From: Pegea sp. RAD2-039
Taxonomy: Eukaryota; Chordata; Thaliacea; Salpida; Salpidae
NCBI GenBank assembly: GCA_034620365.1
Contig: JAQGEQ010000023.1
Location: forward strand, 186,001-250,000
Direction: 5' to 3'
DNA: 64,000 nt
The notes under the pieces are model-generated. The model did not search any database, was not told where the DNA came from, and saw only the letters and a program-made list of their open reading frames with translations. The position numbers and the translations under genes are program-made. Position 1 is the stretch's first letter, and the number at the start of each line of letters is the position of its first letter. This document shows positions 25,225 to 38,900 of the stretch, one piece after another.

Positions 25225-25345
25225 TAATAAGGTATGCTTCGATGATGTTGAAAACAAAGCAAAACTCAGTGAGATGCAGAGGAACTAAAAAAAGCTAAAA
25301 GTTTTTCCTTTCCTTGTAAGCAAGTTTTTCTTGGGAGAGGTTTTA
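25225..25345 (-). mobile_element. LINE 3' fragment, second family, copy 4
   Basis: On the minus strand this short piece reads AACTTTTAGCTTTTTTTAG, then CTCACTGAGTTTTGCTTTG and TTTTCAACATCATC. It parallels the 3' blocks of the copies at 3.7 kb and 21.8 kb. No coding part remains. Confidence 0.45.
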
Positions 25346-26155
25346 ATGGAACAAATATTTCAATAAAATTGAAATTTATTAAGCTATTATTATCATTAAA
25401 AAAACTAAATAAACACTAACTAGTACAAATCTCTTCAAAGTTTACGATAACTAACTAGTTAGGATTACTTACATACATACAGAATGTAAAAGAATATTTT
25501 TGATAGAGCTTTTAGCTAAAGCTGATCAAACCACAAGATGAACGATAGGCTGGTCAAAAAACTATCTTAGTGTACGGTATCTTAGTGGCTGTTCAGAAAC
25601 ATTTAGGTCAGTAGACAACAGAAACTTAGTATTGTAATTATTTCTAAATACTAGACTTTAATTCAAGAAAAATAAAGCTTCACAAGAGGACAAAACAGCG
25701 ACGAAAGTCTTTAATATCATCCAAAAGATGTCTTTATTTTGAATAAGTAAATTAAACTTAAGCAGCAAAATAATTTTCAGTTTTTATAGTTTATTGAAAG
25801 ATCTTGAATAGATTAAAAAATAGGCATTCACATAAAGATTTCATATTTATACAAATTACTTTTATTGAATTTTGATTAGTAAATATCGTCTCTAGGGTCA
25901 ACGGATTAAAAACTTCAGACCTTTTTTTGCAAATGGTGTCAAAATTAAAGTTTAGTGCTAACAGACAAGCTGTAAATTTTCTAAAAAACTTATCTGTTAT
26001 TTTAAATTCAACACTGACCACTTTTCACATTAAAAGATGAATTAATAATAACTCGATAAGTTTATTATAAAAGAACTACACAATGCACAGCAAGTCTCAG
26101 TTTTTACTCAATTAAAACAGTTACTGAGATGATTGTACAAATTCATATCGATTTT

Positions 26156-29100
26156 TTAAAGAGATTTCTCAACAGAGTCTGCTGTTAAAAAATCTTTAAT
26201 AATCTTGAAGTCACGCTTCCACCAAATAGCTTTATGAGAAATGTGTTCAACAGCTTGATCTACTGTGCGCTCGATCGCTTCTTTAGGATTAGTCTCGAAA
26301 AAGGTCTATAAAATAAAAGTGAAATTATAATCAAAAAGTAGTTTAGAATAAAAATATTTAAAGAAATTGGATTTAAACAATTAAGTTTGTGAAGTTAATC
26401 AGCAATTTGGTTTCTTACTTTTATTTCTTTGGCCATGCCTTCAGTAGAAAAACCTTCAGTAGTAAACTAAAAAAAATGTTTGTTTTTAAGGTAAGTGAAT
26501 GAAAATAAAAGTAAACTAAATGCGAGCTACAACTATCAAGTTATTCAAATATTTTATCTTACCAACAAATAAAATAGAAAGTAATTTGTTAGAATTAAGT
26601 TTAATAAAATGTATAATATTTTAAAACTGAAAATACACAAGAGTACAAAAACAAGTTAAATCTTTTAAGTTTTTACAAAAATAGAGATTTATAATAAACA
26701 TTTTATCATCTACTAAGTTCTCAATTACCTTTGCAAGTCGAGCTAGAATCGACGATCCTTTGTACATTTCATAAAGTTTCGAGTAGTTTTCTTTAACAAA
26801 TTCCCATGTCATATCTCGTCCCAGCTTCGAGCCTTTTGCTACAGACCCAATCAACCAAACTCGGTCATTATTTCGGACATTATCCTGAAGAAATTGTTTG
26901 ATTAAATTTTGTTAAAAACAATAAAAGTACTACATTAAAGAAGGTATTTGGTTCAAATTATTATACCTAGAACAATTTAAAATACTAAAATTAATTCTAT
27001 AATCATAAACCTTTCTACACGTTTGCATACTTCAAATAAATATTTAAAATCTTTAATATTTGGATACTCACCGACATTGCAAAATCGAATGCTTGTTTAA
27101 TTAGTTCAGGAGTTGTTACATTACCCATACACTTTTCAATTCGGTTCTTTTCTTCGTGGATGTCAGCATTTTTATGCAACTAAAACAAGAAAAGTAAACA
27201 TTTTTATGTAATATAATAGAATATTAGAGTAAATTTGCTCTCATATCTTAGAAATTTAATCAGAAGATCATTTAAATCATCATCAAGATAGAAACTTATT
27301 TGATTTCAAACTAACTTCAATAAAGTCATCGAACACTTTTTGGTTTGAAAAGGAAGCTACATTTTGGTAAATAGCACTTCGCATATCGGCGTTCAACAGT
27401 TTCTCCTTGTTGACCTTTGAAAAATATCTTGTTTAGATTGAAACTCTATATTTGCTTGACACTTTGAAACAATTATTTTAAAAAGTTGCTCACATGTGCC
27501 GTAAACATCTTCAGTGATTGCTCCAACACTTTCTGATCGCCGAATGAACCCATCATTTCAATAACTTTAGATCTTAACAAGTTTGTAAGATGATCTAAAA
27601 CAAAATCAAGTTGTTGGAATGAAGAAATAAGTTTAGTGGATTCGCAAACTTTGATTTATTACAAAAACTAAACACAAATATAAACAACAAACCATCTTGT
27701 GCACTGCTTTCCCATCCAAGTTTATCATGAATTTTCACCAAACGTTTTAGTACAAACTTCTGGAACAACACCCCAGTTTCTTCGTCATTCATCATCATGT
27801 TTTTAAGTAATCCAATATTTTGACAAATATCATTCCAGATACAAAAGTCAACTTCATCATCAAAAGCAGATAAGATTGACAGAAAGTCAGCTGTTGATGA
27901 TTTACCAGCAGCAGCCTGTCACAAAAATATTTCTTAATTTTATTTTCTTAACTATTTAAACGTTCTCAGCTAAAAATTTTAACATTTTCTATTTTGTACA
28001 AACACGAAGTTCTATTTCTTGTTAAAATTCACTTACCAAAGAAAACAGATCATTTTCGATGTTTAGTCGATCAGTAACTGGCATTGATTTATGTGAGATA
28101 GCATCAATTAGATATTTTAAAAGATCAGATGAGTAACAAACTCGATAAAACCCATTTACATTCGGATTAAACTTTACAAACCTATAAAAAAAAGTTTGGT
28201 TTAATCGAAACTTCGCACACATTGTTCTTATAATTAAGGCAAGGCCTACTTGAGCTAAACAAAATGTAAGAGTGTACAGAAATCTAAATATTAGTTTAAA
28301 GTTATGGAAAATTTGAATTTAATTAAATTCTTAATGATTAATTTAGTGTTTAGTAAGTTTGTTTAGTGATAGCACAAACGTCTTCATACTTCAAATCATT
28401 CTTTTCAACAGTAATTTCATCTGTTTTATCAGACATCAGATGAAATCCGATTGATGAAATTGAATCTGTATAGAAACTTAGCGGGATGCTCCACAAAACT
28501 TCTTTCCCATTTTCTAGTAAAAAATATCAGTTAACATTTTTGTGAAACTGACTACTTAAGTAAAATTATTATCATTTTACGTGAAGCTCAATGATTCATA
28601 TATTAAAAAAAGTTAAATGAGTTTGCTAAAATGTTAGGAAACACTTTTTATGAATCAATAAAAAGTTTATAAGTTTTGACTTCTTAGCAATTCTCTATAA
28701 AAGCTGGAAAGCAACTCACCACTTTCATCCGAAAATGAAAACTTGCTTTGAGAAATGCTTAATGTAACTGATGTAGATGTCTCGTTCTTGACACTTACAT
28801 CAATTACAGGAAACCCCATCTGCTTTGTCCAAGTAGACATCACCTATAAACAAACCCAATATATAGAATAACATAAATATTCAATTGAAAATGTTACCTC
28901 AAGCACAGGCTTTCCACTTGAGTCACCGAGAGCTTGCCAAAGATCTTCAGTAAACGTGTTACTGTAACTATGCTTTACTAAGTAGTTATGTAATCCTTGT
29001 TTAAATTTCTGTTGACAAAGTAAACTTCAAAGTGAGTTCTCATGATTTCTTTCAATCAACCCTTACCTCATCACCAATCCAGTTATTTAACATTCTAATC

Positions 29101-31248
29101 ACTGAAGACCCTTTATTGTAGGATATAGTATCAAAGATCTCTTCTACTTCATCTGGATGACCTACAGGGATTTCAATAGCGTGACTGCTGTCAAGTGAAT
29201 CCAACTTCATAGCTCTATAAAATGACGAGAGATATTTGATTACTATATTACATCAAATCAACTTAAACTTGTAGAAACATCAGTTTCCAGTAGTTAACAC
29301 CCAACAACTTATTCAAAGTTTAAATCATAGCTTCTTAATTACCTGATTAAGTCGTCTGTTATAAATTGAGTCCAAATCTTAAACTCCGGATGGCAATGGT
29401 CAGTCGCAAGATACTCCATAAATGAAGCAAATCCTTCATTCAACCACAAATGAGTCCACCATTCCATAGTTACAAGATTACCAAACCACTGATGGGCCAA
29501 TTCATGGCAAACAACAATAGCAACGTACTGACGAGCAGCTGCAGATGAAGACTTTTCATCAATAAGTACAGCAGTCTCCCTGAGTGATAATTCAATTTAG
29601 TTTTAAACCAAAGGTTGACTTTCAACAACAAACCGGTAGGTTACAAGTCCCCAATTTTCCATAGCACCGCAAGTAAAGTCTGCGATAGCGATCAAATCCA
29701 ATTTATCCATTGGGTAAGAGATGTCGAAGTAGTTTGAGAAAAAAGTTAAAGCTTTGTCAGCAACCTCTAAAGCAAAGCATCCCTAAAAATATTCAAATAT
29801 AAGGACCGCATTTTTCAAAGTAAAATTCTTTGAGCCAGTAGAAGCTTTTTACCTGTTTCGATTTCTTTAGTGGTGTATAAACACGGATTTTAACACCATG
29901 CTGACTGATCTTTTCAACAAAATCATATTCACCTGATGACAATAATTTTATGAAATATGAATTAAATCAGTTAACTAAAGACTAAAATCATTTCAAAACT
30001 TTTATCTTTTCCAAAAAAATTGTTAAAATTGTAGATTTCTTACCGACAACAAAAGCAAGTAAGTAAGTAGACATCAACGGTGTCGGAAAGAATTGAACAG
30101 ACTTTAAATTTTCATCCAGTAATTCAGTTACATGTTTCTCACTCTGAAAATTAACTTAGTTTTAAAATTTAAAATAACAATTTGTTTTTTTACCATATTA
30201 GATAAAGCAACCAAATCCTTTGGAACAATTAAAGTAACTTCAAACTTGGCTTTTATAGCTGGTTCATCCCAACAAGGAAAACTTCTTCGAGCGTCTGTAG
30301 CTTCGAATTGAGTTACAGCTGAATATTTTGTTATTCCATCCAAAGTATATCTAAAATATATTTATTTGAGTTACTAGCACCACATATGCAAAGATTTTAT
30401 TTTTCTGCGTAAATTAAGTTTTTATACTAAACAGTTGATTATTTTTCAGAATCATTTGAAGAACATTTGTAATATATATTTTTTTACTTTTAAAATTTGT
30501 CATTTAAATCAGAAGGAGAGACAAACAAATGTCTTACTTGCTTCTGTAGAAGCCTCTCATTTTGTCATTTAATATTCCTGTAAACGCTATCGACAATGTA
30601 GCTTTCCCTGAAAAAAAATAAAATTAAGAAAATAATAATAAGAATGTCTTGAATTTGAATATTTTACTTAAACAGTTTTATCCAAAACATATCGTCTGTT
30701 ATTAGTAAGTAATACAATCAATTATACATAATTAAAATATACTTAAAATGCTATAAAACTTTTGCGTAAAGATAAAAAGTTAATATTTACATCAAAATAT
30801 ATTTGATTTTGTAGTACGGCTTATATAGATATGCAACAAACCTTTATTGAGAGTTTGAGGGAACTTTAAAGTCACAGTCTCTTCATCTACATCATATGCG
30901 ATGCTTGTTGCTAGAAACTTACAATCATCATTATCTGATTTAAACGCCGCGGTCTTAATTTCAATATCAAGACAATTCATCTTTACTTCATCGGTTACGT
31001 CATTGACCTAAAGTTGTCATGATTAGTTTAAAAAATTTCTTCAAAACCAATAAAAAGTTACAAATAAAATTTAGTTTAAAACTTTTGAATTGGTTTTTAA
31101 AAAGTCACAAAATGATATTTACCTGAACATCAATGTCGACAGTTCCAATAAAAGTAAAACTTGTTAGGCATGGTTTTAATTCCAGTTTGTATAAACTTGG
31201 AACAACTACAGTTGGTAGACGAGAAAACTCTTTTTTGATCTCACTCAT
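26156..31248 (-). CDS. NPEPPS: puromycin-sensitive aminopeptidase (M1 family)
   Basis: Cytosolic zinc aminopeptidase trimming peptides from the proteasome. Twenty exons in transcript order: 31248-31123, 31007-30842, 30607-30538, 30350-30194, 30143-30044, 29932-29853, 29782-29634, 29579-29343, 29214-29067, 29008-28898, 28843-28720, 28513-28390, 28181-28037, 27915-27693, 27594-27494, 27414-27316, 27179-27072, 26884-26729, 26466-26419 and 26305-26156; 873 residues. The exopeptidase motif GAMEN is at 272-276. The zinc motif HELAH is at 308-312 with the third ligand Glu 18 residues later (E331, in WLNEGFASF). The likely catalytic Tyr is in [12 protein letters not shown]. The C-terminal ERAP1-like half includes [29 protein letters not shown] and [19 protein letters not shown]. 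It starts [12 protein letters not shown] with no signal peptide, matching the cytosolic form. Introns are short; several donors are GTTTGT or GTTAGT. Confidence 0.96.
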
Positions 31249-34200
31249 TTTAATAAAAGTCTTTTGATTTCAAAACACGGTATTAATTACGTTTTAAATT
31301 TCTACAAAAAGTTTTCAGTTATTACAAATTTCGACATTATAATTTCAAGACAAAAAACTCACATTCTAAACTAATGTATTTTTTACTTGATTATACAAAT
31401 ATGGTTACAGATACATTTAATTTATTACAATTGTAATGATAAGTTATGCTTATATTATATAATCTGGTAGTATTAGAAATATAATGATAGATTATAATAT
31501 TTGTAATAAATATTGTAGTATATTATTATATAAATAATATAAAAATAAAAGTCAGATAAAAATAAAACCTAAGAGTGGAATAAAATATTGCAAATGAAGT
31601 CAATAACAAAATTTCAATGAAAAAGACAGAAACCGACAAAAATTATATTTTAAAACCGAGTGGTAAAGACTTCATAACTGCTAGCTTGCAGTTACACCAA
31701 TGTAAAAGGACTGCTGATGCTTCCAAATTATTATATATACTTTTTCGATTCTCTCACTTTGAGAGATATTTACTTACTTCAACCTGACATTCAAAAACAT
31801 ACACTAAAAAAATAATGTAAAAGATACTTGAAAACAATATATAACTTTTATTTAATTTATAGCTTTTACAAATACTCAACAAGCTTTTTTTGACCTATTT
31901 AATTAAAAATGGAGAAAAACTTATTTGTAAACACTTGTGGGAACTTTCATAAGCAACATATTAAATACCAGTTAGAAGAAACTGCTAAAAGCTTACACTA
32001 TACTTTCACAGAACCTGATTTCTTTAAAAAGAAAACGTAGATAATAGTTTTTGTTTAATATCTTATATATTTTCTTTTAGTTTTGTGATTAACTTTTATA
32101 TGGTTTTAAGAAAATATGTTTTAAGAATTTCTTAATACAAATTTACATAAGTTTTATAAAGTTTTCCATATTTTAGTTTTGGAATGAAAATAACTTTTTT
32201 AAGCACTCCTTTTTGGTAATAAGCCAGAATGACGACATATTTCATCAAATTTTACTCCAAGAATATTTGAAGCTGTTGGGTAGTGCAAGATATTTATCAA
32301 ATAACAATCCAAAACAAACAAAATATTTTTCTTTTTTTAGAAAAACAAGTTCTTAAAATATCTAGAATACTTGAAGAACTTTAATTTTTGTTTATTTGTT
32401 CATAAAATGATTTTTTTTTAATATATCTTTTGATATGAAACTTTCAGTGTGTTTTAAATAATATAACTCTCACCAACGTCTGCTTGAAGAAATTACTAAA
32501 AACAAAAAGACCATTCCTGAGTAATCTTAATTGTTAAGCTACATAAGAGAATAGTCGAGACAAAACTCAAAAATTAGTTTTTTAAACTTTATTCTATTAT
32601 ATGATGCAAGAAGAAACTATTAAATATATTTGAATGGTTACTGACAGTTGTTAATTTTGTTACAAAATTTAAACAAAAAAAAGCTGGATGAGAAATAGAA
32701 AGACTGGTAAGTTTATTATAGCTTACAGAACAACATTGCTTGGTAAAAATAAAAAAAAATTAATCTCTGTTTCTGTAAGATCTTTATCATCTTTATCATT
32801 TGAGTCTTGAAAATTTCTTGATCTATTTTTGTAGTATTCTTTTTTAGCTATTTTACGTTTAAACTTGATACCAGAAAGTTTGAAAGTTTTCAAAAAATGT
32901 TTGATAATATAAAGATATATTTAGGAAAATGTTTAGTTTTTACTTGGTTTTTTAGCTCAAAAATTCAATTTTTAGATTATTTTAATTCTAAAGTTGTTTT
33001 TGAAATATCAAGAGGTTAAAATATCTCATAAAATTCGTTACTGTAATAATATCTTGAAAACATCATGTGAGAAATTTTATTTATACATCTGAACCAAATA
33101 AAACAATTTAGATATTTTAGTGGCCATGATTTTAATAGATAAATAAATAAGCTTTTTTTTTCGAGAGATTTTATCAAAAATAGATAAAACATACTGCTAG
33201 AAATAAATTTTATCTTTATTTAAAGCTGTATTGAATCATAACTTAAGACTTAAGTGTTTAGAAATTAATTTACTCTACAGAAGCAATTTACATATACAAT
33301 TAAAGAGAAACATTTAGAGATGAAATACATTTCTAATAATGCAATTAGCACCTTACAAAATAAACACAGAAAACTAATTAGCAAAATTTGTAACTTTAAG
33401 ATGTTAAATTATAGATTCATTAGTTTTGAAATTATCTTCCTATAACTTTGTTTTAATACTAAATATTTTTTTCATTTAAGCTCAACTTTTATTAATTATT
33501 TTTAAATACAATGAATCTTTTCAAATTCAAAATTTTTTTATTTTGTTTATATTATTTTACTTTTTCATACAGTTTGGAGTGATATAATACGAAAAGGTTT
33601 GTCACTGTAATATTATATTGACCTGTGCAAGATTTCAAATGCATAAAAACATAAATATTTTCAATTCTAATAGTTTTTTTTAAGTGATAAAATATATAGA
33701 TGCATTTTCAGTACCATATAGTTTTTTAAATATTTTTCTGACATTGAAATATTTTTCATCTTTTTTTTTATAATTGTTATGAAGTTCTGTTTGGGTTAAA
33801 CAATATTTTATTACTTAAAAGAAGTTATCAATACCAACTTTGCTTGAACAAATTCTTTACAACGATAAAAGTACTCTTTGAAATAAAGCTATTTTTTTTT
33901 AAACTGTTATCTACTTAAATCACTTTTATCGAGACTAGATTCAATACTTAAGCTCATATTAATGTAAATTAAAGCAATAAATCTGAGGTTATCTGAGACT
34001 TGAACTATTTTATTACGGCAACTCTCATTAAATGAAAATTATTTTAGTTTAAAAACAGCAAAGACAAAAGAAACTTTTTAAATCATTTTGTTTTCCGATT
34101 TCCTTTTTGTTTTAAAATTGTGATAAAACATTTTTAAGTCAGTTTTTATAACAAAATAATTATAATTTATTATAAATAATGATTAATATAATTATAAAAT

Positions 34201-34628
34201 ATGTAGAATATGAATTTCAGTGAAAATTTTTGCAGAAAAAAAAGATTTAGAAACTTTTTGATTCAAGTTTTTTCTTTGGACTTGAAATTAAAGTTCATAT
34301 TGAATTATATTCACTTTATAATGTCAAATCTAAGTGAACAAATTTAATGCTAAAAGTTTTTAATTTTAAGAGTCAATAATTATTTTTTATGACTAAAAAA
34401 CCTCAGATACAAACACTGGTTGCATGAGAAAACTAAATACTGAAAAGCAATATTTTTATTGGATTAGAAAAGTTTTAAAATCAACAAAAATGAAACTAGA
34501 AAGTTGGTTTATATAATTGAGTTAATTTCTTCTAAAAAGTTGAAGTTATAATCAGAAGTTGTCAAGAAAAGGTTATGACCTCATAATAACTAATAGAGAT
34601 AAATATTTTAAAAGCAAATTTAGCTAAG
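31249..34628. other. AT-rich intergenic region
   Basis: About 3.4 kb, with no supported gene. A 43-codon open frame on the plus strand (31909-32040, starting MEKNLFVNTCGNF) and some acceptor-like sites downstream could belong to a short gene. The following candidate exons do not join in phase, so it is not called. The rest is AT-rich with no visible signal. Confidence 0.4.
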
Positions 34629-34937
34629 ATGGAAGCATGCATGATGGAAACTGATGAAAGTTTATGCCCGAAGTGTAAATCAATTAAGTCTTATAAACAT
34701 CCTGATACAACAGATAAATATGAAACATCATGGTGTCTTGAAAGATGCATAGATGATGATCAACAATCAGATGATTACAATACAAACTTGGATGTAGAAC
34801 CAGTTTTTAATGTGTGTTTACATAAAACAAGATGTCAAATAAGTAAAAAACAGATCAGATTTAATTACAAGAATTACTCACGCTACTTAGCTAAACGGAT
34901 AAAACCAAAAAACCATCGTTTTTATTGTCTTTGGTGA
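34629..34937 (+). CDS. small Cys-containing unknown protein
   Basis: A single open frame of 102 residues. It begins MEACMMETDESLCPKCKSIK and ends NYSRYLAKRIKPKNHRFYCL with one more residue. It has a CPKC knuckle near the N-terminus, further Cys at WCLERC and VCLHKTRC, an acidic middle (CIDDDQQSDDYNTN) and a basic C-terminal tail. There is no signal peptide or membrane segment. Its composition is less AT-driven than the flanks, and AATAAA follows about 52 nt after the stop. The Cys pairs hint at metal binding but no family is recognised. It could be a real small gene, the last exon of a longer one, or chance. Confidence 0.4.
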   Translation: MEACMMETDESLCPKCKSIKSYKHPDTTDKYETSWCLERCIDDDQQSDDYNTNLDVEPVFNVCLHKTRCQISKKQIRFNYKNYSRYLAKRIKPKNHRFYCLW

Positions 34938-35274
34938 AGCATTTGTAAAACATCAACAAGTTTTTCAAAACCACTGAATTAAAAATTGAATAAAAATTTA
35001 AAAAAATGTATTTTTTGTTTTCATGTTTATTTCTGCAAACTCATTTTGATATAGATTAAAAGAAATTAAACTTTTTGTGATACAATTAAATACAATTTAG
35101 TTTAAATTTTAAACAAAAATAAAGTTTGAATTTTTCAACAAATTTTGTCAAAAATAGTGTTTCAAATCCGTAATGATCTAAAAATTGTGAATTTTTAGTT
35201 AAATAGTCACAAGCTCCTTATATCTTTATACAAACAATGAACTGATTTTATTAGATAAATTGTAACAAACACTG

Positions 35275-35520
35275 GAGCTACACATGTAAGACCTCCAACC
35301 ACAAGATCTGTCTGTTACATAGAATCGTAGTAAACAGATGAGCGCTTAATGGAATGGTTTGTACCTTAGAACACGTGAGTTCAAACCCTAATTGTCATCG
35401 AAGATACGGGGCATATCTGATCACAATCTAAGGAGGTATCTTCCCTAATTATAGATGACAGCTCCTCCGGGAGCAAACCCAGACAGAAGACCTACAATCT
35501 GTTGAGTTTAAATTGCCGAA
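35275..35520 (+). repeat. possible tRNA-derived SINE
   Basis: A GC-richer block in AT-rich DNA. At about 35379-35390 GAGTTCAAACCC resembles a Pol III B box, and about 45 nt upstream GATGAGCGCTTAATGG is a loose A-box candidate. A more GC-rich body follows (ACAGCTCCTCCGGGAGC, a small hairpin at about 35458-35474). There is no second copy in this window to prove that it is dispersed, and the 3' end is undefined. This is inference from box spacing only. Confidence 0.3.
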
Positions 35521-35908
35521 ACTAGATTAATTCAAAACTTGTTCCTACGATTCACAAAATATTCTGAAAATGTGGATCACATAACTCATGACGAATCTCA
35601 GCAGGGATTCAAGAAAGTATTCGAGTTATATCTAATTGAAGTTGATACTAAAAACTGAACTGTTTATGCAACAAGTACAAAAAATATTTCATCGGATTTA
35701 TAAAGTCATCGAAAACCTTGGTTGGTTTATTCAAGAAGTTCAAATGACACAAAATTGAAATATGAAAAATCATAAAAAATTAGAGTTATTTCACAAAATA
35801 TTATCACAATTTCTGTATAATAAATATGGACAGAGAAATAGGAAACAACTCGGAGAAAATCGACCAACTCTGGTTAGAAGCTAATAGAAAAGAAATTTAC
35901 GAATAAAG

Positions 35909-38900
35909 CTACTCATCAAGTTTCGAATATATTGGTGGAGATAAGCGACGTCTGAGGTACTTCACAATAGCTAGTGGAATACAGCTGATGGAGGTTATGA
36001 TCGCAGTCTTCCATAAAAACTCACTTGATCCTAGAAACTCAGTATCTGCTGATAAAAAGAAGTTTCAGAGATGTACAAGTGAAGTTGTTGTTCACCAAAA
36101 TGTCCTTGAAGAAAGACAAGTGAGATTATGAATACAACGAAACTAATTCCTTCACTGATTAACATCAACCAGTGCCAAGTACGTATTGTTAGTGCAACCA
36201 TAAGTAGTTGAGTGAAAATCAGTGAAGTAAAACTGATGCTGACGATATGAGTGAAATCGCGATCAAACAACAACAAAGCTCCATACATAATAGCACCACC
36301 TGTACAAGAATGTCATCGACATGTCATCAGTGTGAATAAGATATCTACCTTGATATATGCTGATTAAAATCCACGATAAGAAAGTTTTGAAAGATAAAGA
36401 TCTACCCTAAAGATAAAAGTTAGTTGATTGCTGATTGGTTGCTAGGTTACCTTTCGTAGATCTCTATAGAGTTCTGGGAACCTCAAGGCTACATCACTTT
36501 TGACATCTTTATCGAGTACTAGAGAGAAAACTGGTAACATTGTGTAGATGGTTGTGTATCTAAGCAACAAAGTGATTGGAGAAGAAAGTAATTGGTGCTG
36601 AGATCAACCTACCCAACCATCAGAAACCCTTGATAAAGTGAAACAGATGAAAAGTAAAAAACTGAAGAAAAAATGGCCTAAAAATGAAAAAGATTGAAAA
36701 TTGAAGTCTTAAAGATTCAACTAATAAAACTAACTTGCATCACTGATATGATCAGTCCTCTATGAATGATGAATTGACTCAAAGATGCAGATCTCTTGTA
36801 ACTATCTCTACCATGAACCATCAACAACTGACCAATGAAACTGAATTGTGTGATTGAAAAGTCACCGGCAAGTGAAGCTTGTTTGCCTTCTTTGCCAACA
36901 ATACCAATTCCACAATGAGCTTCTTGTATCATACTTACATCATTCCCACCATCACCTACAAGATGAGGATCAGATGAAGAAGATGAGGATCAGATGATGA
37001 AGATGAGGATCAGATGATGAAGATGAGGATCAGATGAAGAAGATGAGGATCAGATGAAGAAGATGAGGATCAGATGATGAAGATGAGGATCAGATGATGA
37101 AGATGAGGATCAGATGAAGAAGATGAGGATCAGATGATGAAGATGAGGATCAGATGAAGAAGATGAGGATCAGATGAAGAAGATGAGAATCAGATGAAGA
37201 AGATGAGAATCAGATGAAGAAGATGAGAATCAGATGAAGAAGATGAGAATCAGATGAAGATGAGGATCAGATGAAGAAGATGAGGATCAGATGAAGAAGA
37301 TGAGGATCAGATGAAGAAGATGAGGATCAGATGAAGAAGATGAGGATCAGATGAAGAAGATGAGGATCAGATGAAGAAGATGAGGATCAGATGAAGAAGA
37401 TGAGGATCAGATGAAGAAGATCAGATGAAGAAGATGAGGATCAGATGAAGAAGATGAGGATCAGATGAAGAAGATGAGGATCAGAGACTAACCAATTGCG
37501 CAGATCCGTTGTTGTTGATCAAATCCTTTATATTGTCGAAGCAATTTGACGATCTGTGCTTTTTGTGTCGGTGAACAACGACAAATGATGATTGCTGGTG
37601 CCAAGCAGGCTAATTCGACAAACTCATTTGCATAATATTGTAAACAGTGAGTGAGTGATGACCCTCGAATGACAAGAGCTGTATCATGATGAGCTCCTCT
37701 TCTTCTTCTGAATGCGTTCAACTCCAGATGAGTTTCAGTTCGATTAGACACCTTCATGCAAATGAGATATGCAAATTAAGGAAGATGAGGATAAGGAGAA
37801 TGCAGACTTGTTGGAAGATATGGATCTCCTGGTCTCGATGGACTAGTCGCGCGCTTTTTGCGATACAAATAGAAGTTTCTAACTTATCTCCAGTCAACAT
37901 CCAAATCTAAAGTAAATTGAGATAAAATCAACCAATCAGCAAGCAGCAAACCAAACCTTGATGCCAGCATTCGACAACATCTCTAGAGTCGGCTTCACGT
38001 TCGTCTGCAGCTTATCTTCAACTCCAGTCAGACACAACAACTCCATTTCTCTTTCCAACGATTCAATCTCTGCGGCTACTTTCATGTTGCGGTTGAGCAT
38101 ATCACATTTAGCTTTATTGTATCGACTCTGAGAAATGACACAAATGATGAATGGTTGGATGTTGGTGATGTACTCGGTGATGATTACCTGGAAATCTGCG
38201 TAAGTGCTTGCTGACAGCACCTTGCGAGCTACCACGAGGGTTCGAAGTCCTTCTCGTGCCATGTTATCACACTAAAAGTAGAAATTAGAAGATCAATAAA
38301 GAAGAAGATGAGGATGAAGATGAGGACCTCTTCACTCAACCAATCGTTGTATTGAACAATCTTTGACATCACAGCATCCGCCCCCTTCACATAAAACGTG
38401 ATCTGCCCGCTCTTCATCTCCTCCACAATGATCCCCATCCTCTTATTCTCGGATGTAAACGGGAAGATCTGTAAACAAATAGTGAAAAGGAAGAAGAAGA
38501 CAGTTGAAAGATCACCTGAAGGACTTTATAATCCAACAGATCTCCATTTATGATCTTCAACTGCAATGAATTGATGTCCCGTTGATGAAGAGCAATCCCA
38601 ACTGATTCCGTCCACTCAACCAAAGCAATCTCATCAGGGCTTGAGGCTTGATAAGTACACTTTCCAACTCCGCTACTGAAACTGGTCTCAGTCACTTCAA
38701 TAGTGACGTCACTGCTATCGTCATAAACAGGTGTGACGTTATGACAGATAGCGATCGCTTTCACTGCTTCCATGGTTCGAACAGCTCGCTTAGAACGATA
38801 GTCACCACTAGAGGTTGCTAGCGAGCCGAGGTTCATACTAGTTAAGGAGACTTTCCGGAAGTTCTGCTTCGTGAATACTTGCCGAATACATTCTTGTACC

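Noticed and set aside
31909..32530. Possible short plus-strand gene with a 43-codon frame and downstream exon-like pieces (for example HQRLLEEITKNKK)
   Set aside because: The candidate exons cannot be joined in phase without hitting stops, and no family is recognised.
36961..37485. CRISPR-like array
   Set aside because: Units are contiguous 20-mers with point variants and no unique spacers, inside an intron of an animal gene. It is a minisatellite.
37686..37910. Plus-strand frame inside ATP9
   Set aside because: It lies antisense to exons that match the ATP9 family exactly.
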